A stretch of DNA of 64,000 nt, taken from Hermatobates lingyangjiaoensis (lineage: Eukaryota; Arthropoda; Insecta; Hemiptera; Hermatobatidae). The stretch covers positions 496,001 to 560,000 of the forward strand of contig JAPFBL010000225.1 in the NCBI GenBank assembly GCA_026182355.1, read 5' to 3'. Position 1 is the stretch's first letter, and every line of letters begins with the position of its first letter. The notes beneath the pieces were generated by a model. That model did not search any database. It was not told the DNA's origin and was given only the letters and a program-made list of their open reading frames with translations. A program made the position numbers and the translations under genes. Shown here one piece after another: positions 12,319 to 23,714 of this stretch.

Positions 12319-12603
12319 AACCGACTGGATTGCACTCAGTGTGACTCCTTTTACGTTGGCTTAACTTCTAATAAGTTGAGCCTTCGTATGAATGGTCATA
12401 GGGCTTCAGTCGGTCAACGCAGTAACTATCCTGTAGCCATCCATGCGAACTCGCATGGACTCAGTTTCAATGACTGTTTCAGGGTTCAGATCCTGAAACA
12501 GATCCCCGAATCCAACAATAAAGTTACCCTAAGAGCTTCAGAGGAGGCATACATATGCTTACTTGATGCTCGTTCTTCCCCCGGACTCAACCTCAACCGA
12601 TAA
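12319..12603 (+). pseudogene. GIY-YIG endonuclease fragment of a Penelope-like element
   Basis: The recognisable domain begins near the CTQC zinc-binding-like pair, followed by FYVGLTSNKLSLRMNGH, which fits the YVG...L..R...H core of Penelope-type GIY-YIG endonucleases. It ends with GLNLNR and a stop. The open frame extends upstream to 12211 through the inverted arm, which is unlikely to be native coding. In an intact element this domain would follow the reverse transcriptase, which is absent here. Only the C-terminal domain remains, so the copy cannot move on its own. Confidence 0.8.
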
Positions 12604-12780
12604 TTTATTTATGATTTATTTATTTATTTATTTATTATTTTTTATTTATTTATTTATTATTTTTTATTTATTTATTTATTTATTTTTTTTATTTTACTTT
12701 TTATTTATTATTTTTATTAATTTTAATTTGATTTATCTACTTTTTTATAATTTTTTATAGTTATAATTTTTACTCGTTCC
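12604..12780. repeat. TTTA-type low-complexity tract
   Basis: Near-pure T/A sequence made mostly of TTTA units. It lies between the endonuclease stop and the right arm of the Penelope-like element. Confidence 0.9.
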
Positions 12781-12907
12781 TTTTACGTCTTAATTTGGCT
12801 CTTCATTTCCTTCCCTCCCTTCCCCCGCTTGGTGGTAAGTGGTGGGGTACTGGCTGCGGTTTCCGAGTTCAGTACCGCCCTGTCTTCCTGCGGGACTCTT
12901 CGCTCTT

Positions 12908-12949
12908 CGCACCTCCTGATGACGACGATTGTCGAAATATCGATGTGAG
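12908..12949 (+). ncRNA. Hammerhead ribozyme core, family B (plus strand)
   Basis: The stem I 5' strand is 12908-12915 and CUGAUGA is 12916-12922, with an extra C at 12923. Stem II GAC/GUC (24-26, 31-33) has loop GAUU. GAA is 12934-12936, AUAU 12937-12940, the cleavage nucleotide C12941 and the stem I 3' strand 12942-12949. It is sense to the lola exons. Confidence 0.75.
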
Positions 12950-12991
12950 TTATGTCTGTGTCTTTCTGTGTGTTTCCTTCGTTTTTTATTT

Positions 12992-13035
<44 letters not shown>

Positions 13036-13039
13036 TATC

Positions 13040-14541
13040 TAGGGAGATAAGTTTTTCTCTGCCAACCTCAAATTGAGCTTCACTTTGCAACCTAAAAACA
13101 AAAAAAACGAGATGTTTCCAAACCTTTTGGTTCTATCTCTAAACACAGTTTCCTTTGTGCTAGCAAACAATCGATCAAACAACTACCCGAATATACATAG
13201 CTAACAACCTTTTTTACTTTTGACCACTTTCTTTTAACAAAAATGTTTCTAATTGAATTTGTCGAACTTTCGCAAACTGATAAAATTATGAAATCCTTTC
13301 TATTCATCCTCCTCTCATCTGTATAGCTACTCCACAGGATATTGTTTTTTATTTTTTTTCTCTATATTATTTAATTTTATTTCTTGACATTAGTCATAAT
13401 TTTTTTTATGTGATCCAATTGATTGGATTTAGGATTTTCCTAGTTTAATTTAAGAACTGCTGTCCTGTTAATAATGTTTGACACTTATTAAAGTTCCTTA
13501 TCGAACATGTTGTATTTAAAAATATTTTCTTTCCAACTGTGAGATATTTCAAATCCAATTCTTCAGGAAATACCAACCAAATCTTTTTATCAGTGATAAC
13601 CCCTTGTATGGTAAAATTTGTATGAGTCTCTTTCCCAAAGTGGATGAAAAACTGGGCCCATCTTCTTACTGGTCAGTGTAATTTAGTGGCTATATATAAT
13701 TCATTCTTTAATACTAATAGCGTGTAATTAAATTCTTTTAATCTTTTAAGATGTGCTTTTAATTATTTCGTCTAGTATGGAAGTTTATTTTATCTTTTTA
13801 TTTATACTTTTGTAGAAAAAGTTGTTTGTTTGATGAAGTTAATCAACAAAACTGAAAAAATAAATCACATAATTCAGAAACACTTTTAGAAATTAAATTA
13901 CACAATCCATAATATAGATTTCCGAAGAAATTGTGGACGGTCAGTCAAAAAAACAAATAATAAATAAAAAGGACTGTGGCTCGTATAGGTGTTTTGAAGA
14001 AGCGTGGAGCAGTTTACCACATTAGACTCTATTCCTCATTTCAACAGGTTTTACTCCATTATAATCCTGACTTCAACACATTTTACTGAACCCCTCACTT
14101 GAATATAATTCAAATATATTCGTCCATTAGAATATTTTAATATTCTAAATATTAATTTTAATTATTAATAATTAATAATTATAATTTTATTATTAATTTT
14201 AAAACGTACCATACACTCTTTTCTTTTACGTCATTTCAGAAAAAAGATATTCAGTTCATCGATTCATAGGTTATTATTTTTGAGTATAATTTCGTTGTGA
14301 TCTGTGAAACGTTGTGACTTAAGAGCTTTGAAAATCAGTCACAAGTCAATTTTTTTTTACATTTTACTGCAAAATGAACTTTAATTTTAAACTTAATTTA
14401 TCTATTCTGATTTCAGTACTCTTATCTTAAACAATATAAAGCCTATCATTATTAAATACATCTCGCTTGAGTGTTTTGTGGCTGAATTGTATTATTGCCT
14501 TCTCATGTTACATATTTTAACAATGTTTTGTTTGTTGCCAG
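13040..14541. other. Spacer, no gene seen
   Basis: AT-rich, with a (TTAAT)-like palindromic patch near 14140-14190. No coding or repeat identity was recognised. Confidence 0.45.
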
Positions 14542-14738
14542 GTTTCTTAGGTGAGAGGAAGTTCCAGTGTTTCCGTTGCGGCAAGAAGTACAAACATAAA
14601 CAGCATCTACAAAGTCATCTCAAATATGAATGCAACGTCGAACCACAATTCCCTTGTCCTAGTTGCTCATATCGAGCCAAGCAGAAGGGAACTCTCAAAT
14701 CTCATGTGGCGCGGAAGCACGGCTTCTTCTTGAACTAA
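14542..14738 (+). CDS. lola: lola alternative terminal exon 4 (zinc-finger pair)
   Basis: The acceptor TTGCCAG ends at 14541. The reading frame upstream of the splice is open but belongs to the intron. The exon gives 64 residues. Finger 1 is CFRC-X12-H-X4-C (KKYKHKQHLQSHLKYEC), the linker is NVEPQF, and finger 2 is CPSC with S in place of P in CPY (CSYRAKQK), then H-X4-H and a short tail FFLN. TAA ends at 14738 and AATAAA is at 14789-14794, giving a very short 3' UTR. Codon use is more AT-rich than in exons 1-3. Confidence 0.92.
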
Positions 14739-14999
14739 GATCTGTAATTATCTCAGGAAAATATGTCTCAATGTCTCAATCATTTTTCAATAAAGAACTT
14801 TTTTTTTTCAATTTTTTCAACTAAGGATTTTATTTCACCTTAGCTATCATAATTTAATATCTCCATTAATTTCTGTTAGTTCCATTCAAAACCAAAACCA
14901 TTCGTAACCAAAATTTCATGGTTTCTTATTACCAAAAATATTTAATTTTTATTTTACTCTAAGGAGTGCGTAATATTCATATAACGAAATTATTTTGAC

Positions 15000-15000
<1 letters not shown>

Positions 15001-15053
<53 letters not shown>

Positions 15054-15074
15054 GTGTGTGTGTGTGTGTGTGTG
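15001..15074. repeat. (TG)n microsatellite
   Basis: About 74 bp of GT dinucleotides with one interruption. It creates a His/Thr-repeat ORF on the minus strand that is not a gene. Confidence 0.95.
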
Positions 15075-15539
15075 TTTTGTGTGAAGATACTTTTCCCTCC
15101 TAAGTTACTAGTTCTAGATTTTTGATATTTCTGGATTATTATGAAGGTAACAACAGTATTACTGAAAAAACCGTCTGATATTTTCAATGCCCAAAAAGTT
15201 CAGTTTTGCAGTAAAATGTAAAAAAAGAATTAACTTGTAATTGATTTTCAAAGCTCTTAAGTCACAACGTTTGACAAATCACAACGAAATTATACTCCAT
15301 GAATCGATGAACTGAATACTTTTTTTTTTCTGAAATAACATAGAAGAAAACAGTGTTATGGTACGTTTTATTTATTTCGGAAAAATTTTTTTTAACGCTT
15401 AACGGTTGACTATAAAAAATTGAAATTTTTGGATGCAAATCCACCTTAATTTAGTGTGCTACGAACAATTTTGGAATTAAGATTATCACAAAAGACAATG
15501 GCCATCAAAACTGAAAACCGAACTTGGATATAACGATAT

Positions 15540-15665
15540 CCAGTTGTAATTGTGGGATTTTGTTTATTTATATTAGAAATAGGTAAAACCTTCATACATC
15601 GTTCTAATATTACTTATTTCTAATATAAATCATACTAACCTCAGTGGTATTAACAATACTGGTAT
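15540..15665. mobile_element. Collapsed foldback element, family G
   Basis: The arms TATATTAGAAATAGGTAAAA and TTATTTCTAATATAAATC are inverted and almost touch. The right flank is the ACTAACCTCAGTGGTATTAACA sequence seen beside other family G copies. The centre with the hammerhead-like part is lost. Confidence 0.6.
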
Positions 15666-15969
15666 TAACAATAATATATTAATTTATTATTATTTATTAA
15701 CATTATTATATTAACTATACAATAATGTATTAACAATATGCATGGATTTTGTTTATATCGACCTAGATTTTTTTTCAAAATCGAGTCAAACATAATTTTT
15801 GTTTTAACATTTAATACCAAAAAAAAATTGAATAAATGATGTCTTAAATTTAATATGATATGCAACTTCAAAAAATTCTTAGTGCCGATAAGGCATATAT
15901 ACTGTACGGGATGACTGCGGTAGAGAAAAAAATGTTTGTTACTAGTTATTAATATAAATGATGTTTCAG

Positions 15970-16187
15970 GGTACAGGCTGGCCATCGCATCAATGTATGG
16001 AGAGCGGAAGTACAAATGTGAAATGTGTGGGCGAATCTACAAACACCAAGCGAGTCTCTACAACCACAAGCGTTTTGAGTGTAACAAGGAGCCCCAGTTT
16101 GCCTGTCCTATCTGCCCATACCGCGCCAAGCACAAACAGCATCTCAACAGTCACGTCCTCCGACACTCCCGCCCTATCTACTACTAA
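15970..16187 (+). CDS. lola: lola alternative terminal exon 5 (zinc-finger pair)
   Basis: The acceptor TTTCAG ends at 15969. It encodes 71 residues with a longer leader (YRLAIASMYGERKYK) before finger 1: CEMC-X12-H-X4-C, where the last block reads FEC rather than YEC. The linker is NKEPQF. Finger 2 is CPIC-X12-H-X3-H, one residue tighter than most siblings, and the tail is SRPIYY. The KHQASLYNH helix of finger 1 recurs in exon 12, which suggests the two are related duplicates with similar base contacts. AATAAA is at 16207-16212, 20 bp after the stop. A 102-codon ORF in another frame is a shadow. Confidence 0.93.
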
Positions 16188-16419
16188 CCACCTGTGCTAT
16201 CAGTCTAATAAAGTGTCTCCAATAACCAGTTTACCTTCATTTTCCTCAATATTTATGAAAAACTGACAGTTGTTAAGTGGAATAATGAATGAATGAAAAA
16301 TTCTTTTATTGAGGGCTACAGCCCATAGTTTACATTACGGGGGTAGCCATACAGTTGAGACTAAGTCTCTTCTACCGGGCTTAGACAATATTTGAAGCCT
16401 TACAGACTAAAGGCAATTT

Positions 16420-16690
16420 GCTAATAATAATAGTTATAATAATAATAAAATTATTAATAATAGTGGATATTCTATAAGTTTTGATTGATTCTATCGACTA
16501 GTAAAGTTAAAACTAATTATATTAAATATAATAATAGGGATTATAATGAAATTATATAATAATATTAAGGTTCACAATAATATTAGAATAATAATAATAA
16601 TAAAAATAAATATAATGATAATAATAACAATAACAATAAATAATAATAACACTAGTATTAGTAAATAATAATAACTATAGTTTCTTAATA
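16420..16690. repeat. AAT/ATA-rich microsatellite region
   Basis: Degenerate AAT, ATA and AAC triplet repeats on both sides of a short unique stretch. Minus-strand ORFs here are poly-Ile/Leu artefacts. Confidence 0.85.
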
Positions 16691-17171
16691 GTTGTAAGTT
16701 GTAGCGAAGGCTGGTCACCGAGTGAGGAGTGGTTAAGGTCTTCTTATTCCGTCTGTATAAATACGGTTTACTCTTAATCAACCTATTGGTATGATCTCTG
16801 ATGATTCAAGAAATCCAAAGCAGATTAATTTTCCTTAGGAAGTTCGACACTTTTGCCTCTCTTTTAGTTATACTTAATAAGTATTCTTGTGCCACACAGT
16901 TCTCAACGAAAATGAACAATGAAAAAAAGTTAATTTTTACAAAAGTTAAGTTTCACTTCTTTTAAAGATAAAATTGTTTGGATCATCGATTTCGTGTGAA
17001 GTATGACAATATGTTTCCGCATATACAGGAAATGTTTAGTCAAAAAATAACGACACGACTTAACAAAAATTGATAAAAATTGTTTTCATTCCATAACTCG
17101 AGGATTTATGCATTATATTTAATTTAGATGTGTCACAAATAAGCCTCTGACTTAGTTTTTTTTGGTTTCAG

Positions 17172-17398
17172 GTTGGAAGAACTCGGGAAGCAATGAACGG
17201 CCATATCAATGTGACTTCTGCTTTAAGACATACACAAGGCGGACTAGTCTACATAATCATAAGATGTACGATTGCAACAAAGAACCGCAGTTTGCATGTC
17301 CTTACTGTCCACACCGGTCGAAACGAAAGGGAGACCTTAAGGCTCATGTGGTGCTTAAGCATCGTGAACAGGCTTTTCTCGTTTCAGGATCACAGTGA
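17172..17398 (+). CDS. lola: lola alternative terminal exon 6 (zinc-finger pair)
   Basis: The acceptor TTTCAG ends at 17171. It encodes 74 residues. Finger 1 is CDFC-X12-H-X4-C with aromatic-rich spacing (FKTYTRR) and ends MYDC, a D for E change before the final Cys ligand. The linker is NKEPQF. Finger 2 reads CPYCPHRSKRKGDLKAH-X4-H, with H for Y after CP. The tail REQAFLVSGSQ is longer than in most siblings. The stop is TGA at 17396-17398. No AATAAA was found close downstream. Confidence 0.92.
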
Positions 17399-17549
17399 CT
17401 TACTTCTTCGTTTGTCATGTCTTTGCATTGCTTAGTCCATTTCCATTTATGTCTTCCTCCGGAGAAACCTAACTCCTTCAACTGTAAGAAGTTTAACACA
17501 GTTTTTTTTGTTAAATACATGCATATTGTTAATGCCTCTGAGGTTAGTA

Positions 17550-17728
17550 TGATTTATATTAGAAATAGGTAAAACCGTCATACCTCGTAAGATGATCATG
17601 GAGTTGCAGTGCTTTTCGACGTTGTCCATCTTCGATCGCAACAAACCTACTGAGTAGGAGTTTGTACTGCGCTCCAAATCCATGATCATCTTACGAGGCA
17701 TGACAGTTTTACCTATTTCTAATACAGT
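17550..17728. mobile_element. Foldback element, family G
   Basis: The arms are TATTAGAAATAGGTAAAACC-GTCATACCTCGTAAGATGATCATGG and the matching inverse ending at about 17728. Reverse-strand positions near 17595-17640 hold GAAGA, a GGAC/GUC hairpin and GAAA, a decayed hammerhead core that lacks CUGA. Confidence 0.8.
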
Positions 17729-17729
17729 T

Positions 17730-20120
17730 TTTTGTAATTGACTTTTCCAAAAAGCCTCTTACTTTCTGAGCTAAACTTATCAATAATCTTTTTTTGTTAA
17801 AACCACAATAATTTACCTTTCTGATTAACAAACATTAACTTAAGTTATTCAAGTGTGCCTAAATCGTTGCGAATTCAATTTAAATTTTCTTTCTAAAAGC
17901 CTCCCAGTGGATCAGTGTAAGCCTCGAACACAGGATATTCATACATACAGCATATTTCTAAATTTGTTGATCGATTCGTCCTTGTCCACCGCATGTTTCA
18001 GAAAACACAATCGTTGACTAAAAACCTAAAAGGTTTTTCTTCCTGTGAATATTAAACAAAGGCTCGTTAACTGTGGTTTTTACTTCAAAGTTCCATGCCT
18101 TCGCTTTCTTTAGTTTTATTTCTAATTAACATGAATTTTTCAAGAAAGTTCTTTTGGTTAAACCCTGAATACTTTGTGTCGATACTCTTTACACAAATGT
18201 TCCTTAATATTTTCTTTGCGCTACATATTTTTAAAACATTCCTTTTACTTTTCTCATTTGTAAAAATATATAAATTATTTTAAACGTGAATATTATAGAA
18301 GTACTATAAGTCTACATGAAATGCTATTAAAAATAACTTTTATTGTTACTGACTTTATCATTGTTAACCTAAATACCAATGGTTGGTATTGTTTTACTCT
18401 GTTTTGATAGAAATCATGTTTGTTATACTTAAAGTGTTTTGTAATATATTAAAATTTAAATTTTATTAAATTATATCAGTTTGTTTACTTTGACAGGAGT
18501 ATTTTATTATAATTTTGTAATAGGTGGAAGTAAAGTTTTTGATTATTCCTTTTATTTTTTTTTTTGTTTCCAATAACCTCTAAAAACACATAATGACCAA
18601 TAGGGTTTTAAACACACATAATGACCAATAACCTTTAAAAACACATAATGATCAATAACCTTTAAGAACACATAATGACCAATAACCTAAACACCTTTGA
18701 AGTTACGTACACATTTTGCATATTTCTTTTAAAATGATTACTACTTGTGTTTTTCAGATATTTTGATAATTGAATCATTCAATTCAGGATGAAGTGACAT
18801 TATTTTAACTTTGACTATTCGTATTTATTTAATAAAGTCGGTAATTTCCTCTCTCTTTCCTCAAATTAAACACTATTAATTGGAAGGAAACACGATGACT
18901 TGCGGAATGGCTGTGAAATATGACTGGTGACTTCAAAATCATTAATTCACCGGTACAAACGAACTCTTACCACAATGACTTGCGCAGTCATTAATATTTG
19001 TAGATACTAATATTGATATTTACACATAATACGATGAAAATGAGAAAGGGCTGCAGGAAGTCTCCCGCTAATTCAATTAAATACCTATGAGAGGAAAGTA
19101 TTTAAAACGCTTTATTTGTAAACTGAATTTGTTTGGAAACTTGTTGTTTACCCTTTTTTTGTTATTTATTCCTAAAATGAGCTCTGCGGCACATATTCAA
19201 TGTCAAAAAAAAAATGAAGAAATTTTATAGTTGAAAAATCTTACCTACTCGCCAACTAAAAACTATAGACCAGGTTTATCATAATCATTTAATAATAGTC
19301 TGAACTGAGCACACTCATAACGCCCACAAAGATATAAATAGTGAACATACTCAGTGAATCATACATCATAACTATTAAAAATACATTAAACTAGAACTTT
19401 ATAAATTGTTTTCAAAAAAAAAAAAAGCGTATTTTTATTTGAAATATAGTAAAACAATAATGCAGCTGATGGTTGTTCAGTTTGGGCATTTTTTATGTTC
19501 ATTCTATGACACCAAAGTTGAAAATATCTTCTATATGTTCAACTTATTTCTCTAGGTCTTTAAAATATGGGTTTTGAAAAAAGAAGAAGTACCTTTAGTT
19601 GTTAAAATTGGTATGTACTCTGTTCTTAAGTCTTGCACAAACTAGTACGGGCATTTTTTTTTTTTGGTGAATTTATAGTTCTTTGTAAGATGTAGTTTAG
19701 TAGGGCAAAGCTAAAAGAACTAGTCATCAAACTGGCGACCTTTATAGTGACGCAGGCGTTGTTTTATACCATGAGGGAGTAGAGTGACATGTGTCTGCAT
19801 TTTTCTGTGGTTTCGAATTCATAAGTCAGTTGTCTTCAGAGACTCGAATTCATAACGCAAACCACATGAAACACATTAATAAATAGTATCAAAATCCCTC
19901 TTCTTCTCGAAATGGTATGTCCAGTATGTCTGTAGGACAGCAACGACTGAGTCTTCAGTGCTTAGCTTATGGGCGATTTGTCTACAAATGATTTCTGTGC
20001 CTGTCACTTACCATATACAATATATAGCATCTTCTATCGTTGATAGACATTGCACTAAAAGGATTAGAGTGAGTTTACTAAATGTAGGATTTGTCAATAA
20101 TCCATCAAGTTTAATATACA
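17730..20120. other. Long AT-rich spacer
   Basis: No gene recognised. About four tandem copies of an AACACATAATGACCAATAACC-type unit lie at 18580-18690. The ORFs are AT-rich and random-looking. Confidence 0.5.
18580..18690. repeat. Short tandem repeat (about 27-28 bp unit)
   Basis: Four imperfect copies of ACACATAATGACCAATAACC plus a TTTAAAA-like spacer. Confidence 0.85.
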
Positions 20121-20312
20121 TTGATCAAACCACAATAAGAAAATGGGAAAACAAGACTAAGATCTTTCAACCGTAACAAGCGGTCTTCGTCAGAGTCAAA
20201 AACCCAACATCAAAACCCAGTTGGGTTTTTGACTCTGGCGAAGACCGCTTGTTACGGTTGAAAGATCTTAGTCTTGTTTTCCCATTTCTTATTGTTGTTT
20301 GATCATTGATTG
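20121..20312. mobile_element. Palindromic element, hammerhead family A, complete copy
   Basis: Near-perfect palindrome whose arms start TTGATCAAACCACAATAAG and end in the inverse, about 85 bp per arm around a short centre (AACATCAAAACCC). Both arms carry the family A hammerhead, so transcription from either strand would contain one. Confidence 0.85.
20155..20197 (-). ncRNA. Hammerhead ribozyme core, family A (minus strand, intact)
   Basis: Same fold and bases as 46-88, with CUGACGA intact and stem I GACU/AGUC. The plus-strand partner at 20231-20273 has CUGGCGA, an A6 to G change expected to abolish activity. Confidence 0.7.
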
Positions 20313-20339
20313 TTATTTCACGTGTTTATGTGATATATT

Positions 20340-21579
20340 TTTATTTAATATACATGTGGAAATCCGTTTATGTAAATCCGATTTTTTTTTCAAAGGTATT
20401 AATATTCCTAGATTAGATTGAAATATATAATTGTAAGAGAATTTTCGTAGGTTTTTTCGGGAATTAAACATTTTTACGTTCAAATTACTAGTACGAGAAA
20501 ATCCTACCAAATATTATGCCCAGATTATGAATTATTAGAATTTTGCGGTATTGAAAACACAGGATAAAAATGTAAATACGTTATAGATTGAATGGTTTAT
20601 TGTTGTGTAAATACTGTTCTGAATGAAAAAAGGACAAAAAAAAACTTATTTAAAAGAAATACTATAAGTGTGACTGTACACTAATATATTTTATGTACAT
20701 AAATGATAAAAATGCCCATTCTCAGCATTTTCATATTAAATTCTAAGGTTTCTAAGGAAGCAAACTAAGGTAACCAACAGTATGTATAAGAAAAAGTAAG
20801 TTAAAAATAAATCAAAGATTAAAGAAGAATAGTAATTGCGATTGAGCCTTGAAATTGATCGAACAGCAAGTCCTCATCAGAAAGTGACATAACATTAACT
20901 ACACTTTACTAGAGACCAACGACCAACGAATATAACCGCGCACTATAGTGCACGTCGTAACTAGCAGTTCCAGACCAGAGGCCTTCTACTGCTTGATTAC
21001 TGTGCTACTATAACATGGAGTGTCAGTAATTCATGTCGGATATTAAGTTAGTCTGTACAGTAATGATGTCGTATTCGCGGTTATGTGGTCTTGTTAGTCT
21101 TTGTTTTCAATGCTTTGAGTCATGAACTGGAAAGGTAGTCAGATAGTCACTGGATGAAGTAATTATTCAGTGAGGTTGAGGAAGGTTGGCGACAGGATTT
21201 AGAGTTTGTACAAGGAGGTTTGGATGGGTAGAGAGTTTAATAGCTACATTAAAATAAAACGAAAACTGAATTGACTGTCAACGAGTTTGATATCGTGCTT
21301 ACTTATAGTAAAGTGGAGTGTAGGCCACTCCAGATCAACGTTGGAGTGGCATTTGGTCAATTATAGTATTGAGTGACTCAAGTAACATTAGGATTATTTT
21401 AATCCTCTGATTTAGCTAAAAATATAAATTAGTGATATTTTGTTTAAAATATTATAATTAATATATCCAGATCCCAAGGAGTTTTGATTAACTCTGTACC
21501 GTCACTCGAGAATTCGATCTCTTCAATTTTTAACGTTATTGTTGTTTCTTCTTTGGTAACTTGATTGTATGTGTTGCAG
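20340..21579. other. Spacer before lola exon 7
   Basis: No gene seen. A short match to the LR1 right end (ACTTATAGTAAAGT...CACTCCAGAT) lies at about 21300-21335. Confidence 0.5.
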
Positions 21580-21764
21580 GATTAAAAACCCGTCACCTGT
21601 GTGAAATTTGCGGCAAGTCCTACTTGCACAAGAACTCACTCGTGCTGCACACCAAGTACGAATGTAACAAGGAGCCCCAGTTCAAGTGCCCTTACTGTCC
21701 CTACAGATCGAAACAGAAAGGCTATCTCAAGATCCACGTTGGAATCAAGCACAGTCACTCCTAA
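21580..21764 (+). CDS. lola: lola alternative terminal exon 7 (zinc-finger pair)
   Basis: The acceptor GTTGCAG ends at 21579. It is compact, with 60 residues. Finger 1 is CEIC followed by GKSYLHKNSLVLHTKYEC. The linker is NKEPQF. Finger 2 is CPYCPYRSKQKGYLKIH-X4-H with tail SHS. It is the closest match to exon 8 in the window: the YLHKNSL helix and the SKQKG..LKIH helix are shared, so the two likely arose by tandem duplication. TAA ends at 21764. No AATAAA was found in the next 250 bp. Confidence 0.93.
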
Positions 21765-21769
21765 ATAGT

Positions 21770-22835
21770 CGCAACGTCATCTCAACAATCACAGTCATTT
21801 AATACCGCCTCTCGGTGTTTCATCAGTCGATATCATCAAGAATTTTGATTTGATACGCAAGTGATAAATTGTTAAGTTGTTATTATTGGAATGAATTTTC
21901 CTGTTTTACAACGTGTTTGTGTTTTTGTGGTATTTTGTAATTTTTTTTTACTTACACTTTTGTATTTCAATATATTACGTAAAGTAAGCAACTTTTTGTC
22001 AGTTACCAAACCCTTCTAACTCGTCAGCTTTCAGGAATTTATGTTCATTGAAATCCAATTACCTTTAAATTACGATATCTCTTTCAGTTATATTATTTCG
22101 TAACTAATGTAAAAAATTCAAATGATTCAATAGGCTTTTAAAATATTTTACTTTACAGTGTTTATTCAGTTTTTACATAAAACTGTTTTGATTTGGAGAT
22201 CATAAGTACCTTTTGATTAATATGTTTTGTTTTTAAAGTTTCATGTTCCAGGACTCAAATCTTTTCATGTTCGGCCACCTAAGTATGCATTTTAGGAACA
22301 TCTGAAAATTTTTTGCAAACACATAGTACAAACATTAAAAGGAACTGTTTCTGATTTCTTCTTTCAATACATTTGAATTTACACCCAATTAATGGAGAAG
22401 TAAGTGACATCACTGAAGGTCTTGGGACTGTGTTCAGATTGGTCCAAACAGTGTCCAAAGACAAATCTGTTTAAGTATTGCATTTTAATATGTAAATACT
22501 TTAGTTCAAGTTTTATACTGGTCATCATCATAGTAACTGCTCAAAACACTCTTTCTAATATTAAAAATTTATGCAGTAATGTCTTAACGGCATTATTCTT
22601 AAATGAATGGTCTTGTTAAACGTTAGAACGCCTTATTTTATATTAGATTAAATGAATTAGTGCCTTGTGAGAACTAACCTAAAGAATGCAAACATTCTTC
22701 ATGAATGATAGTTCATGACAAGGAATAATGACATAAAGACTGGAGATGGACCATCGCAATTCTGTCAACTGAAAAAAATAATTTGGAATCCCTAAAACAT
22801 GAATTTTGAGTCTTTAACTTCAGTTAATAAATATT
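21770..22835. other. Spacer, no gene seen
   Basis: AT-rich. Two short ORFs at 22279-22619 overlap on opposite strands and show no domain. Confidence 0.45.
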
Positions 22836-22945
22836 TTAAATTATTATGAACCATCTTACATCAACTTTTAGGTCAACACGTACACCTATGAACCAAATTT
22901 ACGAGGTAAGATGGTTTGTAATAATTTAAATTATACCAACAACCT
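22836..22945. mobile_element. Small foldback element, family G-like
   Basis: The inverted arms AAATTATTATGAACCATCTTAC and GTAAGATGGTTTGTAATAATTT bracket about 60 bp. It is directly followed by the larger family G copies. Confidence 0.6.
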
Positions 22946-22984
22946 CAGTGGCACTTGCAGTACTAATAGTATTAATATATTTAC

Positions 22985-23245
22985 TAACATTAATTAATAA
23001 GATTAATATTAGAATTAGAAAAAACCGTCATACCTCGTAAGTTGATATCGGAGATGTTGGAGCGCTTCGGATCTGGTCCATCTTCATTCACAACTAATCT
23101 ATGGGGCTATTGTCGAGAGGTTTTATAGTCGTATAGCCCCATAGATTAGTTGCGAATGAAGATGGACCATCCGAAAGCGCTCCAACAATTCCGATATCAA
23201 CTTACGAGGTATGACGGTTTTTTCTAATTCTAATATTAATCTTAC
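22985..23245. mobile_element. Foldback element, family G, large copy
   Basis: The arms run from TAATATTAGAATTAGAAAAA at the left to the inverse at about 23245, roughly 115 bp each. Both contain GAUGGACCA...UCC hairpins with GAA and AGCGCU or GCGC palindromes, in the hammerhead layout. The C3 position is A, so CUGAAGA is not intact. Confidence 0.82.
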
Positions 23246-23294
23246 TAACCTCAGTGGTAATAACAATATGCATGTATTAATTAATAAATAAGTA

Positions 23295-23467
23295 CATGCA
23301 TACTGTTAATACCACTGAGGTTAGTATGATTTATATTAGAAATAGATAAAACCGTCATACCTCGTAAGGTGATCCTGGAGTTGGAGCACTTTCGGACGTT
23401 GTCCATGATGAACTCCATGATCATCTTACGAGGTATGACAGTTTTACCTATTTCTAATATAAATAAT
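23295..23467. mobile_element. Foldback element, family G, adjacent copy
   Basis: The arms start at TATATTAGAAATAGATAAAACC and end with the inverse TTTTACCTATTTCTAATATAAA at about 23463. The loop carries a decayed hammerhead-like segment around 23380-23410. Confidence 0.8.
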
Positions 23468-23714
23468 AAATAAATTTTAATGTATTAGTGTTCAAGCATG
23501 TTTTGAAAGTATGACATGTATGTTTTTTTGTATTTCCAAAATTCGTTACTGTGACCAGGTTCTAAGACAGCGAAAAAAAAAAAGCTAGTTTATAAGACAA
23601 AACTCTCAGATTTGACATTTATGTGTGATTGCATCCGACAAGCATTCTTTGTTAATGTTTAAAGAATATTTTACATTACTTGAAATGATTAACTTGAGAG
23701 TTGTTGTGTTGCAG

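Larger units (their letters stand above)
12094..12995 (+). mobile_element. Penelope-like element with inverted hammerhead-bearing ends
   Basis: About 190-bp arms (roughly 12121-12319 and 12809-13000) are inverted copies of each other and enclose a GIY-YIG endonuclease ORF fragment. Each arm holds a hammerhead core. The element sits between (AT)n tracts (12067-12093 and 12996-13031), as if inserted into a TA microsatellite. GIY-YIG domains, inverted or tandem terminal repeats and hammerheads are all known from Penelope-like retroelements. The reverse transcriptase region is missing, so the copy is 5'-truncated. Confidence 0.82.

Noticed and set aside
14990..15187. His/Thr-repeat protein
   Set aside because: Translation of a (TG)n microsatellite; the same applies to 39436-39777.
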